Made by a program: the position numbers and the translations under genes
Shown here: in pieces, positions 36,932-47,000 of the stretch
Position numbering within the stretch: position 1 is the first letter of the stretch
How the letters are laid out: each line of letters begins with the position of its first letter
Assembly: GCA_020081605.1 (NCBI GenBank)
Contig: JAHREC010000018.1
Location: forward strand, 2,790,001-2,854,000
DNA: 64,000 nt
Reading direction: 5' to 3'
Source of the DNA: Albifimbria verrucaria
Taxonomy: Eukaryota; Ascomycota; Sordariomycetes; Hypocreales; Stachybotryaceae
Notes under the pieces: model-generated
What the model was told of the DNA's origin: nothing
Database searches by the model: none
What the model saw: only the letters and a program-made list of their open reading frames with translations

Positions 36932-38015
36932 CCTCGCCACAAGTCCAATCTGCCATGGGCTCCAACCAGGACGATCCGGTCGACTCGCTTCCATCGTTCA
37001 CCAGCTCTTTTAGAGTCTCGCAGCGTCCTCAGAGTGACGAGCTTCACGGGATAAAAGATGATCTACACAGCCATCAAACTAAAGCATTAATAGCTTGAGC
37101 AACCAGGAGAGGTGCTTAGAGACGTACATCATCAACGCCTTAACTCCTATCCTCTACAGATCTGATGAAGTATTTCATAATCGACAAGCAATTAGCACAT
37201 GCTGGGTATGAGCTGCACATAACCTCCTATATAGGCACCAGACGGCAGGAGAGGTCGAACCGAGCGCACCGCTAGACCGTCGCAGACTTCGACTCCATAT
37301 CTCACATCTGTCTTCGCTGTGGTTTCGCTGCAAAATCACCTACCACTACACACCATCCATTTCTTTTGTTGCTGTCGTTTACAGCGGTTTCCCACCACTA
37401 CCAGAGTACCTCCATCCATGCTCACTTGGGGTCACTATTTTACAGCAAACCCTGTCCTCCAGCTTGCTGAGTTTGGGATTTGTCTGGCTATCGACCATTT
37501 TAGAGCTGGATGGTGGCTTTGTAATGCTCTTGGTTCGCTATGCACTGCCTTGTGCAGTGGAGAAGTAAGATCCTAGCTGTTTTCACATAGACCTGGAAGG
37601 CGGTATGATACAATAGAACAATTTCCATCACCAGCTAGACTTGGACTGTACGTAATACGACAGAGAATTCTTCTTTTAATCTCAGATTTCTCTTCGAATA
37701 TTCTTAGAATATTCCCAGGAAGTCACACGGATTTTCTACGTGCAATGAATTCTGCTTAACAATGTGCTGCAGCTGAGGGCAGCCGCAGTTGCAAAAGATA
37801 CTGGTCTAAGAACATTACAGAAACAAACTTATGTGCCCAGATGCTGACGATTTAGGAGTAGAATGTTTTGTAAATTTATTAGGTATAGGACTATTGGTAT
37901 TCACTAGTCATCATGGCTCTAAGCCACGTATTCATGCATCCGGTTCTGGAGCATAACCCTCCTTCGACTTAAATCAGGTTGCCTCGAGCAAGGGGCTGGT
38001 TTTTTCATAGTTCGT
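36932..38015. other. AT-rich island, right part
   Basis: Stop-rich, AT-rich DNA between the small Cys-rich gene and the end of pyruvate carboxylase. No gene or readable transposon domain was seen. Confidence 0.45.
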
Positions 38016-41000
38016 TCATGCCTTCGTGATGCGGCAAACCAAGTCGGAGCCGTCAACTGAATCGCCTTCCTTCACCTGCAGACTCGCCACCTTTCCGCTG
38101 TGAGGAGCAGAGATAACCATTTCCTTCAACACATGTTAGTAAAAAGCATAAGACATTTAAACACTGGGTTATTACTCACCATCTTCATGGCAGACAGAAC
38201 GGCAAGAGGGTCGCCCTTCTTGACATCAGAGCCCTCGTGCACTCTCAACTCAACCAAGACACCAGACATAGGCGCACCGACCTGGCTGGAGTCGCTGGCA
38301 TCAGCCTTAGGGCGGCTGATGTTCTCAACGGCGGCCTTCTTGTCCATGACAGCGACCTGTCGCACCTCGCCGTTCATCTCAAAGAATACCTCACGCTGGC
38401 CAGTGTTCTCACTAAGGGACCGACAGCAAGAAGCTTCAGGATGAGAACCTTGCCCTTCTCCAGCTCGACGTTGAACTCCTCGCCGATCTCAGGCTTGGAG
38501 AGGAAGTACTTGGTAGGGAGGACAGAGAGATCTCCGTACTGCTGCACGAACTTCTTGTAGTCCTCAAAGACCTTGGGGTACATGACGTACGAGGCGATGT
38601 CGCAGTCGGTAACGGGACCGCCGAACTTCTTGCCCAGTTCCCTCTTGACCTTGGCGAAGTCAACAGGCTCGAGGAACAGTCCAGGACGCTTGTCAAGCTT
38701 GCGGCGTCCGCGAAGAGCATCGGTACGCAGGGGCTCAGGGAATCCACCGTACGGCTGGCCCATCAGACCCTCAAGGAATTCAAGGACTGATCCGGGGAAA
38801 TCAAGCTCGGAGGCACGGGCCTTGACATCTTCGGGCGAAAGCTTGTTGGAGACCATGAACTGAGCAAGGTCACCGACAACCTTGGATGTGGGAGTAACCT
38901 TGACAATGTCACCAAGGAGGTCGTTGGCGTGCTCGTAGGCCTTCTTGGTGTCGAGCCACTGAGAGCCGAGACCAAGCTGAGAAGCCTGGAACATCATGTT
39001 GGTGAGCTGACCACCAGGGATCTCGTGCTCGTAGACCTCGGGGTCGGGACCAGCAAGGTGAGCCTCGAAAGGAGAGTACAGAAGACGCAGCTGCGACCAG
39101 TAGGTGTCGAGAGCTCGGACCTGCTTGGGATCCAGACCGGGGTCGAGCTCGCTACCCTCCAAGGAAGCCAGAATAGCGTTGATACTAGGCTGGGAAGTCA
39201 TACCAGACAAGCTGTCGGTGGCGGCATCGACGGCATCGGCACCAGCCTTGGCGCAAGCGACCATGGAAGCAACACCGGTACCGGCAGAGTCGTGGGTGTG
39301 GACGTGGATGGGGAGGTCGGGGTATCTCTCGCGGATAGAACCGATCAGGAGAGTGGCGGCGTGGGGCTTCAGAACACCAGCCATGTCCTTAATACCCAGG
39401 ACGTGAATGTCGAGCTTGACAAGCTTGTCGACAAGGTCCAGGTAGTACTGCAGGTTGTACTTCTTGTGGGGGTTCTAAACAAATATGTTAATCGATTGTT
39501 ACAAATTGGTGAGAAACGAAATGAAAGACGGTGTTCAATGGATGAGAATTGAGCCACTTGCTCGATTATGCCACCGTACTGAGGTGCTTTGCTTAATCTT
39601 TGGAAACGTTGTGGGAGCCGAAAGGGTGAAGATGGAGTCAAAAATCTCTCAAATCGACGAGGATTGATGAGAATCGAGCTACTTGCTTGATTCTTTCACC
39701 TTACTGAGGTGCTTCTTTGTCTGCAGATGGCAGTTGAGCTTTTGTTGAGTCTTGGCGGTATAATCACAAATGCTGCAATAGTATTTCCGTTTGGCGAAGT
39801 TCTCCTGATGTCTTTCCTGGGCTCGAGGATTCTTGACAACTCTGACGACACCAGCAACCTTGTCAAGATGCTTCTGGAGAGTTTTGTGATTCCTCAATTG
39901 ATTGGCAGCACCAAAGTTGACATCGCAAACGTCGCAGTACCACTTTTTGGTAGCAAGAGCTCTGTCTCGGGTAGCTTTTGAGTTACTAGCAGTTCGCTCT
40001 TTACCACGTGTTTTGGCGTCCCTGCGGCTGTTGCGTAGTTTTCTTTCGGCCTCAATTGTGTTCAATTCCTCTGCTTGGAGGCTGTCCGACATTGAAATAC
40101 CGCCTTCTTGTAATGAAAAGTGTCCGCAGCAGCCATCATACTCCAATGTGTCAAGAGACCAAGGACAGAGAGCAGGCATGCTATAACTAGCTGTCTTGGA
40201 AACCATGGTCCAGAACCAAATAGTGAGGGCTGCTTCCACAATGAGGAAGAGCGCACGAAGAGTTGAAGCATTTGAGGGTGGTGGAATTGGCGTCCAGCAT
40301 AGAAGTCCATGATGTGTGATGGAATAGCCATCAATTGACGCCTTTTGAACCCATAGAGGTAAGTTCTCGCCTCTTTTGTACTGTCCAAAGCGTGTTGCAA
40401 TACCGCTTCGTTTCTCCGTTCCAATACCGGTGTACAGCTTAGGACGGAAACCTTGCTTCTCCAGTACTACAATGTAGACGCCCCAACGTTGAAAATAGTC
40501 AACAGGAAGGCTTTTGAAGAAAGACAAGGGTGGCGGTGTCTTCGATTGAAGTCGATTCAGGAGATTGGGTGCGAATTCAAACGCTGATCCGAGAAAAACA
40601 GCTTGGAGGGCGTCTGAACTTGGGAAAAGGTAAGAGAAGACAGGGTTCTTCATGCATTTTGGTGCAATTGAGAGCAATTTCCAGCTGAGCCACATCATAA
40701 AGTGAAGGCTTGTGTTGAATTCTGAGCCGTCCATTGGTGTCAATTGTGCAGAATGCATAGGAGATTCAAACTGCAAGCCGTCCATTGTTGCCAATTGCGC
40801 AGAACGCATGGGAGACTCCAAGCCGTCCATTGTTGTCAATCAGAAAGAGTCCACGAAAGACTCAAAATCCAGGAGGTCCGTTGTTGTCAATCGAGCAAAC
40901 TCACCAAGCTCTGGGCTTTAATTTCGTTCAAAGAGAGGGAACAAACCAAGACAAATTGGGGACAATTGGGGCATGGAAAGGAGTGTGAAGAGGTGGAATG

Positions 41001-44000
41001 GTGTTCAGAAGAGGTTGAGAAGAGGAGGGGAAGAGGGGAGGGGGAGAACACTGATTCTCTTCCTTCTTGCCGTCTTAATCCAAGGAAAGAGGTAATTAGA
41101 GGTCGAAATAAATTGTCAAGAACGTACCAACACTATAAATCATGTTAGCAGGTGCGATTCATTAAAAGGGAAGGGGTATTCACTATCTCCACTATAGCAC
41201 ACGGTTCCTTCCACAACACCTCCAGCCTTGTGGACAGCCTTGATACCAACTTCGAGCTGGTCGATATCGTTCAGAGCATCAAAGACACGGAAGATGTCGA
41301 CACCGTTCTTCTTGGCCTGGTCAACGAACTGGTCAATGGCGTTGTCAGGAGAGAAGAGTAAGCAACACCGTTGGCACCACGGAGCAGCATCTGGAAGGGA
41401 ATGTTGGGCACGAGCTTTCGCATCTTGCGAAGTCTGTCCCAAGGATCCTCGTAGAGGAATCGCATGGCGACGTCGAAGGTGGCGCCACCCCAGCACTCGA
41501 GACTGTACAGGTTGGAGAGAGCATGGCTAGTCTCCTTGGCAATGTTGAGCAGATCAACAGTACGCACACGAGTGGCCAGAAGAGACTGGTGGGCATCTCG
41601 CCAGGTGGTGTCCATGAGAAGACAGCCCTTGTAGTCACGGACAGCCTTGGCAAAGGCCTTGGGGCCCTGCTCAACGATGATGTTTCTCCAGCCCTTAGTG
41701 CAAGGCTCGGTGACATCCACCTTCTGGCCCTGTGAGTTGTACAGCTCAGGCAGGATAATCTCGCCCTTGAACTTGGGCTCGCCAACCTGACCCTTGATGC
41801 TGCTACCGTTGACAGCGACGTCACCGAGGTATGCCAACAGCTTTTGGGCACGGTTCTGGCTGCCGACGAGGTCGAAGAGCGAGGAGTATCATCGATGAAA
41901 GTAGTCCAGCAGTTGCCGTCGATGAAAGTAGGGTGAGTCAGGAGAGTGGCCAAGAAGGGAATGTTGGTCTTGACACCTCGGACACGGAACTCGATCAAGG
42001 CACGGAGCACCTTTCTGCGAGCAATTTCGTAAGTGGAACCGTGGCATGTACACTAGACGGGCAATTAGCATCTCGATTTTCACAAATTGATTCTTGATGA
42101 TGGCTTACCTTGGTCAACATGCTGTCATAGTAGGCTGTTTAGATAACAGTTAGCAACAAACATGATAAAACAATGAATTACCCAAAAGGTTGTTCGGGTT
42201 TAGAGGAGAAAGGTATTACTCACGTGTGATAACAGCACCAGCAAAACCGTTGCCACCATCAAGACGAACACCGTTACCACCCGCTGATCGGTAGACTTCA
42301 ATCTTGCCAGTGTCAGGTCGGAAGGCCTGGGAAGGATCCTCAGTGGTGATACGGCACTGGATAGCGAAACCACGGGTGGAGATGCGGTCCTGGGTGAGAC
42401 CAAGCTGGGAGAGGGTGGCTCCTGCAGCAATCTGGATCTGGGCGGCGACAATGTCGATGCCAGTAATTTCCTCGGTGATAGTGTGCTCGACCTGGATACG
42501 AGGGTTGATCTCAATGAAGTAGTAGCGGTTCTGCTGGTCGACCAGGAACTCCGCAGTGCCAGCATTGCGGTAGTTGACGGACTTGGCCAGTCTGACAGCG
42601 TCGTTGAGGATAGCATCCCTCACCTCGGCGGGGAGATCCTTGGCAGGGGCGATCTCGACGACCTTCTGGTGGCGACGCTGGACAGAGCAGTCACGCTCGT
42701 AGAGGTGCACAACGTTTCCGTGGTTGTCACCCAGGAGCTGGACCTCGATGTGCTTGGGCTTGTCCAGGAAACGCTCAACAAAGACTGTGCCGTTGCCGAA
42801 GGCCGACTTGGCCTCGGAAGTGGCTCGCTCAAAGTTCTCCTTCAGGGACTCGGCATCGCGGACGACACGCATACCACGGCCACCACCACCGAAGGCAGCC
42901 TTGATAATGATGGGGAAGCCATACTGATCGGTGAAAGACTTGACCTCCTCGTACTTCTCCACGGCACCCTCGGTACCGGGAACAACAGGCACATTGGAGG
43001 CAATGGCCAGCTTACGTGCAGAAACCTTGTCACCGAGGGCATCAATGACATCGGCGCTGGGTCCGACAAACTAATTCGGGGTGCATGTGTTAGCGGGCGC
43101 ATGTCCACTTTTTAACAGATTCGGCTTATCATGGAGGGTAACTTACAATGAGACCAGCCTTCTCGACGTTGCGAGCGAACTCGGCGTTCTCAGAGAGGAA
43201 ACCGTAGCCTGTTTCGGTCAGTGGGAGAATCAATTGGCCTTGGCAATTGGAGATTTACCTGGGTGGATCATTTGAGCACCGTGCTCGACGGCGATCTTGA
43301 TGATTTCGTCGCCGGCAAGATAAGCTCCGACGGGGGTATATTGACCACGCTTGCCAATGACGTAGGCTTCGTCGGCCTCTGTTATCAGATAATGTTAGCA
43401 AAGAAAAAAAAGCAAAACTCCATGACGGAATGGTGGGTGATAAGGAAATCGTACTCTGTCGGTGCATGCTCAGACGATCCTCATAACTGGTATGGGTCAG
43501 TGACTGTCTGCGCGTAATTTTATGCCGCTAGTAATTGGGGCGTTACCTGAAGACCGCGATGGTGTGCAGGGAAAGTTCGTGAGCCTGGGATCACATGTCA
43601 GCAGGGCGTCTAATGGGTAGAACCAAGGGGCTGGCATACGGTTCTGAAAATCTGTTAAGCGGTCGTAATGTCAGTCTCAAATCTCGGTACTATTAGGAGC
43701 ATTGAACTTCAGGGTCATCGTACTCGGATGGCTGCAGTCTGTTAGCTGTGTGCTCATGGTGGTGGCAGAGCGCCGATGAGGGGCAACTTACGGATTTCAC
43801 CACGGTTGGCGACTGAGACAAGGAAAAAACAATGTCAGCAAGTTTCCTTAAAGTATGACTCGAGGCCATATCTCGAGAATTCCGCGTCTGAGAAGACACA
43901 GGCTCGGCAACTCACCAAGGATCTTCTTCAGCTGCATGATGCTGGAGTTGGCACGGATGTGGTGCACGGTGGGGGCCTCCTTGGGCTCGACGTCGTCTTC

Positions 44001-44048
44001 GTCGAAGACATCGTGAAAGGTCAGCGGCTGCTGAGGAAGGGCAGCCAT
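38016..44048 (-). CDS. pyc: Pyruvate carboxylase, 14 exons, interrupted by an endonuclease-bearing intron
   Basis: Biotin enzyme making oxaloacetate from pyruvate, bicarbonate and ATP. Exons: 43916..44048, 43792..43812, 43724..43731, 43640..43651, 43547..43584, 43455..43486, 43259..43378, 43147..43208, 42224..43070, 42109..42134, 41184..42052, 41128..41132, 38180..39474, 38016..38123. Biotin carboxylase shows [19 protein letters not shown] and [14 protein letters not shown]; the carboxyltransferase shows [29 protein letters not shown] and [15 protein letters not shown]; the biotin carrier shows AMKM with the biotinyl Lys at the exon 13/14 border. The N-terminus ([19 protein letters not shown]) is acidic, not a presequence, so the enzyme is cytosolic as in aspergilli. 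Three bases are missing (near 41354, 41883 and 38420, each in a C run). Corrected, the frame is exactly 1192 codons plus stop. Confidence 0.97.
39541..39715 (-). repeat. Direct duplication of the endonuclease ORF 3' end
   Basis: Segments 39541..39590 and 39666..39715 align along their whole length (by eye about 42 of 50 positions). Both contain the core TACTGAGGTGCTT. The inner copy includes the ORF stop codon; the outer copy lies between the stop and the 3' splice site. Confidence 0.8.
39679..40830 (-). CDS. Intron-encoded GIY-YIG endonuclease with two C2H2 zinc fingers
   Basis: The 383-codon ORF starts at the first ATG (40830). Residues 1-40 are a short repeat ([34 protein letters not shown]). 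A helical region follows. Residues 115-207 form a GIY-YIG nuclease domain: GVY (117-119), YTG (133-135) in KLYTGIGT, catalytic-type Arg147 in GIATRFGQY, and the metal-site Glu199 in [13 protein letters not shown]. Residues 255-295 are a basic linker. Two U1/matrin-style zinc fingers follow, [10 protein letters not shown]...NH(x5)H at 298-321 and [10 protein letters not shown]...CH(x5)H at 351-374, both C-x2-C-x12-H-x5-H. GIY-YIG enzymes cut DNA, and homing members pair the nuclease with DNA-binding modules such as fingers. It is intact while many neighbouring genes contain sequence gaps. Penelope elements also have GIY-YIG domains, but no reverse transcriptase is present here. Confidence 0.85.
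   Translation of the reverse strand: MDGLESPMRSAQLATMDGLQFESPMHSAQLTPMDGSEFNTSLHFMMWLSWKLLSIAPKCMKNPVFSYLFPSSDALQAVFLGSAFEFAPNLLNRLQSKTPPPLSFFKSLPVDYFQRWGVYIVVLEKQGFRPKLYTGIGTEKRSGIATRFGQYKRGENLPLWVQKASIDGYSITHHGLLCWTPIPPPSNASTLRALFLIVEAALTIWFWTMVSKTASYSMPALCPWSLDTLEYDGCCGHFSLQEGGISMSDSLQAEELNTIEAERKLRNSRRDAKTRGKERTASNSKATRDRALATKKWYCDVCDVNFGAANQLRNHKTLQKHLDKVAGVVRVVKNPRAQERHQENFAKRKYYCSICDYTAKTQQKLNCHLQTKKHLSKVKESSK
40725..40902 (-). repeat. Tandem repeat of 45-51 bp at the 5' end of the endonuclease ORF
   Basis: About four imperfect copies begin at 40725, 40775, 40820 and 40871 (the last partial), each carrying the shared core GTCCATTGTTGTCAAT or a variant on the plus strand. The downstream copies are translated as the MDGL..SP.RSAQL repeat. 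The upstream copies lie before the first ATG and end in a TGA, so the repeat number affects the N-terminus. Confidence 0.8.
40831..41127 (-). promoter_or_regulatory. CT-rich leader inside the intron, possible promoter of the endonuclease gene
   Basis: Between the 5' splice site and the ORF, the sense strand has a long pyrimidine tract (about 40990-41060), like fungal core promoters. This suggests that the ORF could be transcribed on its own and not only as excised intron RNA. No TATA box was identified. Confidence 0.35.
41128..41132 (-). other. 5-nt microexon of pyruvate carboxylase (exon 12)
   Basis: The bases TGTTG are flanked by ..TTTATAG upstream (51-bp intron 41133..41183, branch CTAAC) and by GTACGT of the large intron downstream. 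They supply the last two bases of the Met codon and the Leu codon of the conserved GDML string. Without them the frame is lost. Confidence 0.85.
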
Positions 44049-47000
44049 GTTGAAAATTGGGTATTAGGAGAGTTGTCGAGGTTGTAGGAGGGAAGAGGAC
44101 GATGGAGGAGCCGAACAGAACCGAGCTCTCTGTGTCGAACAGGCGCTGCGGGGCAAGTTCGAGCGAAGGCGAGCGAGGGAGGATGCGCGGCAGATTGTGG
44201 GGTAGCACAACAGCAGCTAGCAAGGTAGAGCTCCAGTCGTAACGAGCTACCGGGATAAGTATAGCTGAGCAAAGGTTGGATGGTATCGTCACGCAACAGA
44301 GCCCTCTGCAGGTGATGGGGATGGAGCGCGCGGTGAAGGGAGACAGCAGCTGCTTAGGAGGCAGACCAGAGCCGTCAAGAGTGAGTTGGAGGGAGAGAGA
44401 ATGAAGAGGGAGTCGAAGGGGAGGAGGGGAGGGAGGTCTAGAAGAAATAAGGGCTCGTCGAGGAGGGGCAATTGGCAGACCCTGGCACCCTGAGGCTAAG
44501 GTCCTAACCTTGGGTCAGTAGGCACGGAGTACCCCTCGTAGTGCTCCGGACAGAGTACAGGTACAGGTAGCTCACCTCACCTGAACCATCAATAAGCTTG
44601 CTGACGGCGGCAAGCAGCACCACGCACCACCACGCACCACCACCACGTTCCCACATCAGTGCGTGCCCATGGAGTCGCGGTGTCGGACGGAAACGACGCT
44701 AGCACGGTCGCGGCAGAGCCAAAACACTCATGTGCTCGGATTGGGCTTTCGTCGCAGGGTGGCGGGTCGGACGGGGTCGTGATAGTCTCAAGTGTCTGGC
44801 GGAGGAGGGGTGAGATGGCTTTGGTTCGAATGGTCAACCTCGCAAAGCTTCAGAAACTGCTGAAAATAGAACAATTATGTTTGGGCCCTTTACTGTACGG
44901 ATAGTTGCTACGCTTTTTCTGTCTTGGGGGAGGTTTATTCCTGGCTGTAAAGAACCGCGGCATCGTCAAGTGCCTTATCTGCTGTCCTCGGCCTCAGCCC
45001 TGTTCGGCTATTTGGTTGTATCGATGGATGGTAAGTTAAGGTATGTAGGTATAGCAACCGTAGGCATCGTCCCTCCTCACCCGGTCAACTCAGGTCGGCC
45101 CCGTCGTCCCCAGCATATGGGCTCTCCGTTTGCAACATAGGGAATGCCAATCCAATCGGGCCAAGAACTCTTGATTTAGCACTGACACAGCTGTTGAGAC
45201 ACTGGTTCTGCCACATCTCAGGTGAAGGGGCGGGCATACGTAGCCTCCCCGAGCGGCGAGCCAACACGGACCTCGAATCGACAGTGGTATCTTCGAGCCA
45301 GGCTAACCTTATTCCCGTAGACACAATTTCTAAAATTCAAAGTAAATTCTATCATCGCCTTGGTGCAACCCTGCCAGTTGACCAGTAAATCAAGAATCTC
45401 TTTTTGTGATTTTTCTTATTTTGGTCATGACACTGGGGATGTATCTTGTCATGTCTTCACTTACGTCTTCGGCCCCAAGTGATCTGCAGCTTACCCCTTC
45501 GCTTGTCGACATGCTTGATGCAATGGTCCCCACGTTTTTTTTTCCTCTTCTGACACATGTTGCTTTTGGGAAGCAAAAAGACGGCATTGGCCAATGGGCG
45601 TTTTGCGATAATGGAATTCGTTACCAACGAGGCTAGAGAGCTTACGTTTAAGGTTGTCTCTCCAATAGCGCTCAGACTTCCTGCCTCGACTCGTTGCCAA
45701 TCCTCCCTCCTACGTTTGCTGCTTCGCACGGGCTGGCCTGTCCCACCGTGGCTCATCCTTTGGCTGATATCAGCGGCCTCTCGTTTGTCGTTGCAATTCT
45801 ACCCCGATCCCCTGTCCTGCACGCTCTTCATCCTCCCGCCTGATCAGCGGCCCACAATGTGGTTCGCTGCGCTGCGGGAACCACGGCTTCTGCGAGCCTC
45901 AAGTGCGTGATGGTGGGTGGCACAATCAACGCACACCGACAGGCATTGACCGCAAGCCCGCTCGTGCGGCTGCATTGCTCAACATCTCTTGTTTCTGCGC
46001 CAGATACGTCTCGGCTTTCTACCCGGGCCGCTAGCGACCAGCATCTTGGGAGAGGCTATCCATGACACACCATCCTCCGGGACCCATTTCATCGTGACAA
46101 TATCTCTCACTAACAAGTTTAAAAAATTATCAAAAACAGCCTCAACTCCCCGCTTATAAGCTGCTATATAGCCGATATGGGTGCATCTCGACTTGCTTGG
46201 CGTGTCTCTGGCCTGCAAAACCACTCTCCCTTTCAACCGACCTCGGCTGTACAGACTAAACCACCGACCTCGGTCTCGATGCAGTAATGCCGGCTCTTGT
46301 TCAGATCCACAACCTCGTTCCTACATGTCACCTTGCCGAGAGATCCCCATCCTCCCTTCAGCACATGATGATTTAGCCACAGCCGACGACAACCAGAGCG
46401 AGCGGCTAACAAGCCCTCCTTACCCAATCTGGCTCGCCATCCCACCTGAGCCCCCATGGATTGGTTCCCTGGTCGATCAAATTGATGACTCCCAGCCTTT
46501 TTCATTAGCAAAACGGCCAACATAAGCATGCCACCAACATCCTATCGTGCTCGGGTTATGATCTGTTCCCTCCCCCAAGGCCCAAAGGTAGCTCGTTGTT
46601 GTTCACAATTCGCGCGTTTCACGGCTACCATCGCCCCACCGATTCGCCGCGTCGGCTGAGCTATTTACAGATGCGATACCATGACTGCCGGAGATGTCCA
46701 CGTTGCTGGTGGCTTTCTAATTTTGCGGACCCCACTGTAGTTTGCTCATCTTTTGCACAAGTTGTAAGCAGCCATTGGCAAGCGTAGTCCAACCAGATCT
46801 CCCGGGGTCGCAGAGGCCTGCTTCTGTTTCGTGCGGTTCGAGTGAGCCCCAGGTCAGTGAAACACAAAGGGACGCCTCCGATAAGCTTCATCTAGACAAG
46901 TTTCAGACTACGGCAAGGTTCACACAGACTCGTGTCCTTGGCAGCAGCAAAGTCCATTCCTCACAGCCACTTGTCTAGTCCTGGCAATCTATGGATCTGC

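Larger units (their letters stand above)
39475..41127 (-). mobile_element. Candidate mobile spliceosomal intron (PYC intron 12) carrying a GIY-YIG endonuclease gene
   Basis: The element runs exactly from 5' splice site GTACGT (41127) to TTTGTTTAG (39475), with a branch-like TTAAC about 18 nt before the 3' end. Removing it restores the conserved protein string CYSGDML|NPHKKYN between residues 725 and 726, so the borders are fixed by the host protein. At 1653 bp it is about twenty times longer than the other PYC introns (50-89 bp). It contains a CT-rich leader, a 5' tandem repeat, an intact sense-strand ORF (39679..40830) and a 50-bp duplication of the ORF end before the 3' splice site. Its third codon positions look more AT-rich than the C/G-rich host exons. 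No group I or II intron core was recognised. Mobility by homing is inferred from the ORF and the insertion site. Confidence 0.8.

Noticed and set aside
39679..40830. Intronic ORF as a Penelope-like retroelement fragment
   Set aside because: Penelope elements pair GIY-YIG with a reverse transcriptase; no RT motifs exist here, and the C-terminal part is C2H2 fingers.
39475..41127. Large PYC intron as a group I or group II intron
   Set aside because: The borders are GTACGT..TTTAG with a branch-like TTAAC, no catalytic core elements were recognised, and the gene is nuclear.
38016..44048. Pyruvate carboxylase as a pseudogene because of three frameshifts
   Set aside because: Each is a one-base loss in a C run, and correction gives exactly 1192 codons with all active-site motifs intact.
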